From the NCBI GenBank assembly GCA_039105265.1, contig JAPFFF010000006.1, forward strand, positions 4,092,001 to 4,156,000: a stretch of DNA of 64,000 nucleotides. Direction: 5' to 3'. This DNA is from Tritrichomonas musculus. Taxonomy: Eukaryota; Parabasalia; Tritrichomonadida; Tritrichomonadidae. Shown here piece after piece: positions 55,707 to 64,000 of the stretch. Within the stretch, counting starts at the first letter, position 1; each line of letters opens with the position of its first letter. Under the pieces are notes generated by a model. The model saw nothing but the letters and a program-made list of their open reading frames with translations. It ran no database searches and was not told the origin of the DNA. A program made the position numbers and the translations under genes.

Positions 55707-55879
55707 TAAAAAATTAAATTGAATTGAAAATTAGCTTTTGGACATTAAGGTTCTATTTAGGAGAAATTAAATTGTGACATCGGGAATTTGAACTTTTTTA
55801 ATGCTAAATTAAAATCTAAGTTTGAGATTTTAAAATCTATTAAAAATTTTTTGTTCAAAAAATTTTAGAGATTGGGACA

Positions 55880-57462
55880 AGAGGTATTCACTTTGAGGAT
55901 TTTGACTGTATTTTTTTAAAAAAATATAAAAATTAAAGCGCATTTATTTAATAAATGATACATTAAAAATTGCAAAATTATTTATGCGCTAGTTTTTGAG
56001 AAAATTCGATTTTATAAAAAAAATTATTTTTTTCAATGTTTATGAGCCATTCAAAACCGTAAAATATCGTAGAAAAAAATTGAAAGAAAAATGTTCCAAA
56101 ATGCCACTTTAATTTTATTAAAAATTTTGAATATTTTTGTAATTATATGTACGTTAAAAAACGTTTATTTTTTATTTTGAGTCTAATAAATGAAACATAT
56201 TTTCCAAAAAATTGGCCGCATAAAATCACTAATGCTTCTAGGAATAAATTCTCATGGCCAATATAATCATTATATTAAAGATATAGGTCGGCCAGAATAA
56301 CGAGTTTTGTCAAAAAAAATAAAAAAACGTAGGAATATCTTCTATTTGATATATAATATTATATGATATCTACATATTCTGTTTACCAAGTTTCATCCAA
56401 TTTCTTGAGTTGAGTTTTGTGAAATTTATGTATTTTCTTTAAAATAAATAATATTAATATATCCTATAATTATCATAAAGAAAGATAATCATTTATGTTT
56501 ATCTATATCTATAATATTATATTAAATTTAGTATAATCATTAATTAATATTTATTTATTTTATTTAACATGAAAAATGCATTTTTAAAAATTACAAAATT
56601 CAATTCTTTTTGAAAAAGTTTGGGATAATTTCCTTTAAGATTTTCTTCTTCTTTTTCATTTTTAAGTCGACTTTTGTTGTTGTATAAGTTTTTATAATAT
56701 AATAAAATAAAAATAAAAAAGAAATTTGATCTTCTATTTTTTCTTAAATTGTATTAAATTTTTTCCATCAATTCACTGATGAATAATAAATATTTCTAAA
56801 TTATTATTATATTTATATATATTATATATAATATATAAATAAAGAAAATAATAAAATAACATTTGAATTTAATATATAGCAGGATATAATTATTTTAAAT
56901 TCAAATTTCAAAAAAATGATGATAAAAAAAAATCCAACTCAAGAATTTCCACCAAATTTAGATGTTTTCTTAATCATATTTTCATGAAACAAATATATAA
57001 GTTTGGGAAGTTTCTAGCGTTTTTTAAAATTTCGCTTTATGTTTTTGACAAATACGTTATTTTGGCCGACCTATTTAAAGATGTAGAATCATATAAAGAC
57101 AATTTTTGAAGTTATCATCTGTTTTTCTTTAAAAATGCTTTTTGGGTTTGAAAGTATGAAGAATGCAGATTTTGCAGTTTCTGAATTAGGAAATAATTAG
57201 AAATTTTCATTTATTGTGACAATACTTTGGAATAATGAAGATATCCAAAGTATATTCGATGTTATAAATAAAATGATATAATTATATTGTTAACTAAAAT
57301 ATGATTTTTTCTTCAATTTAATATTCAAATCGTCATTTAAACATTTTATAGATTATTTTGATGATAAAAAGAAATAAAAATAATCTGTATTTAGCTCAAA
57401 AAATTAAAAATACATTTTAAAGAAGAAAAATGACCGTTAAGTCACTAAAGGTGAATACCTCT
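55880..57462. mobile_element. Second hAT-like non-coding element, 8-base target duplication
   Basis: The ends AGAGGTATTCACTTT (55880) and AAGGTGAATACCTCT (to 57462) match at 14 of 15 bases inverted. The 8 bases TTGGGACA are exactly duplicated at 55872-55879 and 57463-57470. The AGAGGT start and the 8-base duplication are shared with the element at 3718-5096, which points to one superfamily (hAT-like). The interior has no transposase and contains another TIR element (56284-57073). Confidence 0.82.
56284..57073. mobile_element. 790-base TIR element nested in the hAT-like element
   Basis: TAGGTCGGCCAGAATAACGA (56284) pairs with the inverted end GTTATTTTGGCCGACCTA (to 57073) with few differences. 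TA lies outside the left end (56282-56283); the right flank is TTTA, so the target duplication is imperfect there. It is non-coding. A degraded relative of its left end lies at 40806-40870. Confidence 0.7.
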
Positions 57463-58385
57463 TTGGGACATTTTAAGGGGGACCTTTCAATGTAAAACGA
57501 TCAGGCCAAATTATTGGCCTAAAGGTTAAATAGATAATTATGATTTGTAAGATTATCTTCTATGTTTTGTTTAGACAATTATATTATTTCGCTTATGTTA
57601 ATAACTATGTAAGTCATTTGATATATCAATTAAAGGTTAGACAATAATAATAAAAAAGGAAATTCAATTTCATTTTTAAAAACTGTTTTCACAATAAAAT
57701 AAATTGATTATCAGATTGTTCACACATGCTTAATAAGTTTTATTTGATGTTTTTAATAGAAATTAAAACGAATTATAATAAGTTTTTGGATAATTACTTA
57801 AAAAAACATATTTATATATATATATCATACATATTTAATTTATTATATTATATAAAAATATAAAATGTCAAAATAACAAAAACATTGAGAGATAATAGGA
57901 ATAATCAAAAAAAAATAGATTAAAGATTGATTATTATATATTGAATATGACTTTTATTGTTATTTATAATATATTATTATTTGAAATATATTTGTTTAAC
58001 TAATATATTAATACTATAATACTATATTTTAGTTTTAAAAATACTTTTGAAAATAAATGCGTAGTTTTATATTTATTTGAATTGATATTGATCTTATTTT
58101 CGTTTAGTTTATTATTACATTTTATTATAATTTATATCATTTTATAGATCTATAATATAAAGATTAAATTCGTTATTAGTAAAGATATAAGCATACTACT
58201 TTTTTTATTTGAAAAATATTGAATGATTCAAACAATTTTACTCAGTTATTTAATGTATGAGATATCAATATTAGATTCATTTAATACACAAAAATAAACA
58301 TATAATATATAAATAGATTAATTGAATACTTTTAAATAAACGTATTTAAATATTGAGACTCTTTTCCTTTTCTATCAAAATATGA

Positions 58386-60263
58386 TTAAGGGTGCAGTTT
58401 AACTATTTTTTTCTCAATCAAAATGGAATATATCATGACAATATAAGAATATATTATTTATAATATTTATTATAATATAAATATATAATTGATAATATGA
58501 TAATATTATTTAATCCAAATAAAAATTAAAATTATTGAATTGAAAGAAAAAACAACTTTTTCTTTAATTTTTAAATTAGTTAAAAATATAAATTTCTTAT
58601 TTAAAAAAATGATGCAATTCATAAAAATGTTATTTTCTTTTTTTTAAAAAAATAGTTATAATTTTTTTCTACAATGAATTAATAATTTTATTGATAAATA
58701 AATTGATATTGAATATTTTGCAAGAACAACAAACCCGGACAATATGCCCTGAATAATAACCCCTGAATAATAAACCCGGAACAATAACCCCGGAAAAAAA
58801 ATTAAAATAAAATTAAAATTATTTATTATAAAATCAGAATTGAAAATTTTGAATAGCTATTTAACACGAAATAAATAAAAATATTCTAATAAAAAACTGT
58901 TACTAATTTATGAAAATTTGATAAATATATTTCTGTACAATTTTTCCATTTAGTTTGTTAAATAATTAAGAAACTTTATCCTTAAAACGAAGATAAATAA
59001 CATTTGGCCGTTTTCTTTTTTAAAAAATAGCACCATTTTTTAAAAAGTTTCCTTTTTCTATATATGGAAATCAAAAAATACAGATTTGAAGAGATCAAAT
59101 ATACTTTAGACTCCAATGTGATTTTAAAATGAAAAATACAGACGTTTTTGGTTCAATGATATCTATTTCAAAATCTTGATTTCAAATGCAAACTTAGTTT
59201 GCCAATGATATTTTATTATTTAATTACTCCTTGGCTATATCCATGGCAATTTTTAACTAAAGCTACTGATAAAAAATTATGTTTTTGAGTAAAAATTTCA
59301 TTGAAAAAGTTTACTTTTTTGGACTGCAAAATGCAGTTTTTCAGTTTTTTTCTCTTTTTTGTTCATTGAAACTAATACACTTGTGTGAACAACATCTTTC
59401 CAAAACTAAAAAAAAAAAAATACTGAGGTATAATATGACAACGTGACACTTATAATATTAAGATCGATTTTATGTGAATTCAAAAAATTCCAGAAATCGT
59501 TCTATCAAGTTATAGATATATATATATATATTCAGAAAAAAATAATGAAATAGATCTTGGATTATAATTGAACGACTACATAGATCTGAAAAGTATATGA
59601 TTTTTCGAGCATTTTAAAAAAATATGTACACATTAGATTTTTAACAATGAGCTGCAATTATCTTTCTATAGTTATTATATGAGTTGTTTAAAAATCTGAT
59701 AGAACAATTTTTTGAAAAAATAATAATAATATTATAGTTGTCTAATATCATTTTTGATCATTTTTATCTAAAAAAGATAAAAATGATTTTTTCAATCTGT
59801 GATTTATTTAGATTAATTTTGATAGCATATATACATATTTAAACATATATATATATTTGTGCAACTCAAAAATTCCCTTAAAATCATTTTTATTTTTTCA
59901 GAATTATTAAAGCGAAAAATCATTAATTTGTTTTTTTAATTTTATATTGGAAAATAAATTATTGTGATCTTTATATATTATATAAAATTATTATTTTTAA
60001 GTTAATTCTCATAAATTAAAGAGAAATATCAATTATTTTCCAATTTAATTGAATTTTTTTTTCAATAAATTTGAATTTTATATCATTGAAAAATCTAATA
60101 TTAATTCAATTTTTAATTTATTATTATTTCAATTATAATTAATTATTTCATACTTTTAGTAATGTATAATAAATAAATATACTTTTATAAATAAAATTAT
60201 ATAAATAGAAAAAATGATGATTTAATATTCGGTAAGAAAAATGTGCTCAAACTGCACCCTTAA
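58386..60263. mobile_element. TTAA-flanked element nested in the 4.1-kb element
   Basis: TTAAGGGTGCAGTTTAA (58386) pairs with the inverted end TCAAACTGCACCCTTAA (to 60263) with one difference. TTAA is at both outer edges. The interior, 1.88 kb long, is non-coding and includes the short CCCGGA/ATAATAA repeat patch. Confidence 0.7.
58728..58795. repeat. Short tandem patch of CCCGGA/CCCTGAATAATAA motifs
   Basis: Within 70 bases the motif (A)CCC(T/C)GAATAATAA or CCCGGAACAATAA recurs about five times in variant form. This is unusual for its G+C content and regularity in this AT-rich element. Confidence 0.5.
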
Positions 60264-60795
60264 TTCAGTTTAAAAAAATAAAATATTAATAATATTATTA
60301 TTTCAATTAATATTTATTAAATATTTATTATTATAATTATAATAAATATATTATATAGGAAATAACAAGAAATTAAAATATAATTAATATATATCTAATT
60401 GTATCAATTCAAATTTTCATTTTTTTTTTCATAAATTGAATTATTAAAATGCATATAATTCTATGTAAAACTATATTCAATCAATATAATCAATATAATA
60501 TTTAATATACAATATATAGAAATTAAATTATATATAATAAATAATTAACCCTGATAAATAAAAAGATAAAACAATATTTTATATTAAATAAATACAATTT
60601 TTGTGAGAATTATTTTATTGAAAAAACTATTGATTACAATTATTTTGTTTTTAGAATTACCCACTTGATTCTAATATTTTTTAGTATTATATTGAATATT
60701 CAATTTATAGATGCATATTAAAATATATGTAAGTATATAATAATTTAAAAATATATCATTTTTAAATTATTATTTATATATTAAACTATATATTT

Positions 60796-61014
60796 ATGTA
60801 TTTAAATCAATATTATTGGTATTATAAAATATCAATTGAATGTAAATTAATATTTTCAAAACATCCTATATGTATTAATAAAGATGCCATTGATCTAATT
60901 AAATATGGACTAAGCAATTATAAAAAATTGAATGCAATATGTTTATTTAATATAACAAATTACATCATATATAATATACATATTTTAAATAAAAACAATG
61001 CGTTTCATTTTTAA
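60796..61014 (+). other. Doubtful 72-residue open frame
   Basis: Inside the right arm of the 4.1-kb element a frame of 72 codons is rich in Ile, Asn, Lys and Tyr, as expected from random AT-rich DNA. I do not call it a gene. Confidence 0.1.
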
Positions 61015-61175
61015 AAATTGAATATTCATTTGCAAAACAATATAATAAAAATATGCATGTTTACTTTATTTATAATAGAAATAAATAAATAAATATATAT
61101 CTAAATCCAAAAACAGTTTATTTCAGCTGTAGGACCATTTTTGCTCTGATCAATTTTCCATGTATTTTTATAATG

Positions 61176-61468
61176 GAGAATTTAAAAATGAAATAACTCA
61201 ATCCATAAAATTATTTATCATATTATTTTTATATACATAGAAACTATGTAAGCCAAATTAAATAATCTAGGTCTCAAACTAGTAAATAATATATTACATG
61301 CATTAAAGCATCAAAGAATTTTGCAAACAATCATCATTTTTCATTATTTGATATAAATTTTTGATATTTGAGGCCTAGATATTCTAAACTATCTATTACA
61401 TAATATGATTGCCAAAAATCAAAATCACCTTAAATCTTTACATTGAGTTATTTCATTTTTAAATTTTC
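61176..61468. repeat. Inverted repeat near the right end of the 4.1-kb element
   Basis: The arms at about 61176-61277 (AATTTAAAAATGAAATAACT...) and 61367-61468 are inverted copies with several differences and a centre of about 90 bases. It may be a small foldback insertion. Confidence 0.55.
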
Positions 61469-61555
61469 AATTAAAATTTGAATTAAAACGATAATATTCA
61501 AGTCAAATATTAATCGTTCAATTTATAATAGTAAACGGGGAAAGGTCCCCCTTAA

Positions 61556-62645
61556 TGTCTTTTTACTCAAAGATTTTCAGATTTAAAAATATTTCAATTG
61601 GAATTTGGTCTTACATTTTTGGAAATAAAAAAATAAAATGACATTTTACACCAACAAATTTGGAAATAACTTTTTTAAATATAGATTTTAAGTTGTAACT
61701 TTTGGAATTGAAAATTTTATCTCGACTTTTTAGGAAATCAAGTTCGAGTCCGCCTATAATTCACAAGAATAAAAAAGCTATTTTCTAAAAAATTGGTAAA
61801 TAATTAAGCATGTAAATTATTTGAAATAAAATTATACTAATCTATTTAATGTTTTATGTTCTGATATAAACATTTAATTTCAAGATATTTCAATAAAAAA
61901 TATCTCGGAACTGGTTTGAATAGAGAAAAAAAATTTCTTTGAAAATTATTGATTTTTTTAAAAAATATTGAAAATTTCAAAACTTTATAGGACGATCAAA
62001 AATCGGATCTGGTTTTTAATTGGCCGGAACTGGTTTTTTTTAACTACTTTAATACTTCCGGCCCTATAAAAAAAACATTCCACGACTCTATCGTAACAAT
62101 AAACATTTTCATTGAAAAATTAACTTTCATTTGCTAAAACTAAAAATCAAATTTCTTCATTATTTTAGGTTTTTATATGTATTAAAATATTAAATATTAA
62201 TTTATATAATAATTAAATATAATTTTATTAATTAAAAAAAAAATAAAATAGTATTTGGCAAGATAAATTCATTTTAAATTTAGATCTAAATGAAAAAGAG
62301 TTTATACCAATTTATTGTTGAATAAAAAAACAAATAGATAATTAATAAATTAACATGAAAGTATTTTTGTTAGAATTAAATTTATGAATTGTCCTATCAA
62401 AAGCTTCTCAGAAAAAAAATCGGTTGGGGTACTAAATAAAAATCTTTTTACTAGATATCTCATGTTATTTCTAGTAATGTGTCATAAAAATGTACATATA
62501 TTATATGCAGTTTAAAATACAAATTGAGAATGATTTCAATAAATTCAAAGAATAAAAAGTAGACTAATTGAATTTTTTTTATAATTGAATAGCTGATTAC
62601 TTATAATGTCAAAATTCTCTCAAAAACAATATTTTAAGTTTGGGA
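61556..62645. other. AT-rich spacer before the DUF3447 gene
   Basis: No gene was recognised. CGGAACTGGTTT occurs twice (near 61910 and 62030), and a CCGGCC-type patch lies at 62020-62066; similar GGAACTGG words occur near 590-715. An ATG at 62606 opens a short frame that ends after about 18 codons. No clear initiator was found next to ATG 62646. Confidence 0.35.
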
Positions 62646-63830
62646 ATGTTTCGAAAAGCTGAAATTCAAAAATTTATTAGTTTATGGAAACACCTCTATG
62701 ATCTATTGTTCAATTATATTCAATCTCAGTCTGAAAATACAGAAGATTATCAAAAACTTATTAATTATATGGACGATCAAAAAATTGGAGATACTAGAGA
62801 GCAACTTTCAGTATTTCTTCATTTAACATCCAATATATTAAATAATTACCAACAAAAAAACAATTTTTTCGACAAATTTCAAAAAATTTTATTATTATAT
62901 AAAGATCAAATTAAGCATGCATTTTCAAACTCAGAAATTTTCAATTTTTTTAGAAACGACAAAAAGATTCTTTTATTTCTTTTTCATAGTCAAATTATAG
63001 AAGTTGATGATTCAATAATTAATATAATTTTTAATGATCGATATAAAAAAAAGTTTTCATATCATCTATATTTTTATCCTGAGATTAAATCTTTTGTTGA
63101 AAATCCAGAAATTATTGAAAAGGAACTTTTTGAGAAAGATTCAAAAATATTCACAATTTTCGAGAAAAGGCGAAATGAAGGTCAAAATGATTCATATCTA
63201 TGCGAGTTAATTCGAAATGATTCGATTGCTGAATTCGTCTCCTACACAAATCAAACGAACCTCCCAATTTCAACGACAACGATCAAACCGTCACTTTTTG
63301 AGACAAATACGTTTTTATTGAAAAATAACGATACGACAATTCTTCAATATGCGGCATTTTTTGGGGCGATTCAAATTATTCAATATTTGAAGACGATAGA
63401 GATTGAAATCAAACCTTCAATTTGGCCTTATGCGATTCATTCAAAAAGTTATGAATTGATTCACTTTTTGATTGAAAACCATATCGTTCCCACCAACCAA
63501 ACATACGAAGAATGTCTTAAAGAATCGATCAAATGTCATTTTAATGATATTGCTGAATACATTCAAGAGAATTTATTATTGACCAAGCAAGGTGAATTTG
63601 AAAGCAAATTTGACAAAAACATAGCTTGTTATAGCTTTCATTATTTCAACTTTTTCTTCTTTCCTGATGATTTTAATCAGAAATTTATATTTTATTATGC
63701 ATGTAGATATGATTATTTTACACTTGTCAAACTTCTAATGAGCACGGCTGCTTTTAATATATATCCAAAAATCATTTCAAATTATTTATTTTTTCTAATC
63801 AAATTATTTCAAAAAAAAAAATTTGAATAA
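62646..63830 (+). CDS. DUF3447/ankyrin-family protein, frame interrupted before its ankyrin repeats
   Basis: 394 residues from ATG 62646; a longer reading would use a TTG at 62640. The first half is helical (FISLWKHLYDLLFNYIQ...). At about residues 215-315 is the DUF3447 pattern typical of the huge trichomonad ankyrin family: LLKNNDTTILQYAAFFGAIQ, then a PSIWPYAIHSKSYELIHFLI stretch, then EECLKESIKCHFNDIAEYIQ. After Phe/Tyr-rich sequence the frame ends in TAA at 63828-63830, and TGA follows at 63849. In the same frame from about 63876 it resumes as VGLHHAALKNNLEIVDFLLP, a normal ankyrin repeat that runs to the window edge. The gene is thus either a pseudogene with two in-frame stops or has an unrecognised interruption of about 50 bases; no trichomonad-type intron signal was seen. 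DUF3447 and ankyrin modules mediate protein contacts. Confidence 0.7.
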   Translation: MFRKAEIQKFISLWKHLYDLLFNYIQSQSENTEDYQKLINYMDDQKIGDTREQLSVFLHLTSNILNNYQQKNNFFDKFQKILLLYKDQIKHAFSNSEIFNFFRNDKKILLFLFHSQIIEVDDSIINIIFNDRYKKKFSYHLYFYPEIKSFVENPEIIEKELFEKDSKIFTIFEKRRNEGQNDSYLCELIRNDSIAEFVSYTNQTNLPISTTTIKPSLFETNTFLLKNNDTTILQYAAFFGAIQIIQYLKTIEIEIKPSIWPYAIHSKSYELIHFLIENHIVPTNQTYEECLKESIKCHFNDIAEYIQENLLLTKQGEFESKFDKNIACYSFHYFNFFFFPDDFNQKFIFYYACRYDYFTLVKLLMSTAAFNIYPKIISNYLFFLIKLFQKKKFE

Positions 63831-64000
63831 AATTTCATTGAAAAAGTTTGAATAAGATTTGAATTTTTTTTTTTAAATAACGTTGGCTTACATCATGCTG
63901 CTTTAAAAAATAATTTAGAAATAGTTGATTTTTTATTACCTGGACTAGAATTTGGAATTAACTTGTTCAAAGGATGCAAAAAATTGACTCAAATTACAAT
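63831..64000 (+). pseudogene. Ankyrin-repeat continuation of the DUF3447 gene, cut by the window end
   Basis: From about 63876 the frame reads NNVGLHHAALKNNLEIVDFL and onward to base 64000 without a stop. The L-H-x-A-A-x-x-N-x-x-x-I-V-x-x-LL pattern is a clear ankyrin repeat. It is in the same frame as the gene upstream but separated from it by two stop codons. Confidence 0.6.

Larger units (their letters stand above)
57473..61555. mobile_element. TTAA-flanked element, 4.1 kb with a nested insertion
   Basis: TTAAGGGGGACCTTTC at 57473-57488 is matched exactly by its reverse complement at 61540-61555. No coding frame survives. It starts 2 bases after the target duplication of the preceding hAT-like element. 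Its ends resemble those of the 468-base element at 31319 (TTAAGGGGGACGTTTC), which suggests one family of transposase. Confidence 0.7.

Noticed and set aside
63831-63875. Short intron in the DUF3447 gene
   Set aside because: No GTAYGT-type 5' site and no trichomonad branch/3' motif ending in ACACACAG was seen, so an intron cannot be claimed.
1-64000. CRISPR array, rRNA or bacterial-type operon
   Set aside because: No regularly spaced direct repeats with unique spacers, no rRNA-like stretches and no co-directional tightly packed genes; the genome is eukaryotic in style.

Overview
The window is very AT-rich nuclear DNA that looks like a trichomonad (Parabasalia), most like Tritrichomonas. The reasons are intron-less genes, initiator-like TCATT/TCATA motifs 8 to 20 bases before several start codons, stop codons that overlap a TAAA poly(A) signal, two-repeat Myb proteins, a DUF3447/ankyrin protein and a very high load of mariner-like and other DNA transposons. 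The organism is inferred from these traits, not proven. No rRNA, tRNA or CRISPR array was seen.

Layout. 1-1900: the broken 5' part of a DDE transposase at the window edge, then a compositionally distinct island with a 290-residue coiled-coil protein that may be a Polinton/Maverick fossil. 2000-5782: a non-coding TA-flanked element with a hAT-like element (8-base target duplication) inside it. 5800-25000: the host gene region, with a small unknown protein, a TMEM18-family protein, a phospholipase-D-fold protein without its HKD residues, a CDC123-type ATP-grasp protein joined to a gamma-glutamylcyclotransferase-like domain, two broken ubiquitin-like gene relics around it, a 3-hydroxyacyl-CoA dehydrogenase, two small R2R3 Myb proteins and an MFS sugar transporter. 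25000-30100: gene-free, with a long-arm foldback element and a TA-flanked element.

30105-54734 is the outstanding feature: a 12.3-kb unit present twice in tandem, bounded by three direct copies of a 970-base TIR element. The middle copy has the left-hand variants of the right copy and the right-hand variant of the left copy, which is the signature of unequal homologous recombination between two transposon copies. Each unit carries a TTAA-flanked mini-element, a DDE transposase relic split by an intact mariner (339-residue DD34D transposase), a second transposase relic, two further TIR elements and one host-like gene for a 788-residue vWA-domain protein. The event therefore doubled the vWA gene and an apparently active-looking mariner.

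55700-61560 is a stack of nested non-coding transposons: a second hAT-like element with a TA-type element inside it, directly followed by a 4.1-kb TTAA-flanked element with another TTAA-flanked element inside. 62646-64000 holds a DUF3447 ankyrin-family gene whose frame is interrupted before its ankyrin repeats. Overall the window shows sparse short host genes between decayed, mostly non-autonomous DNA transposons of at least three insertion chemistries (TA, TTAA and 8-base duplications).
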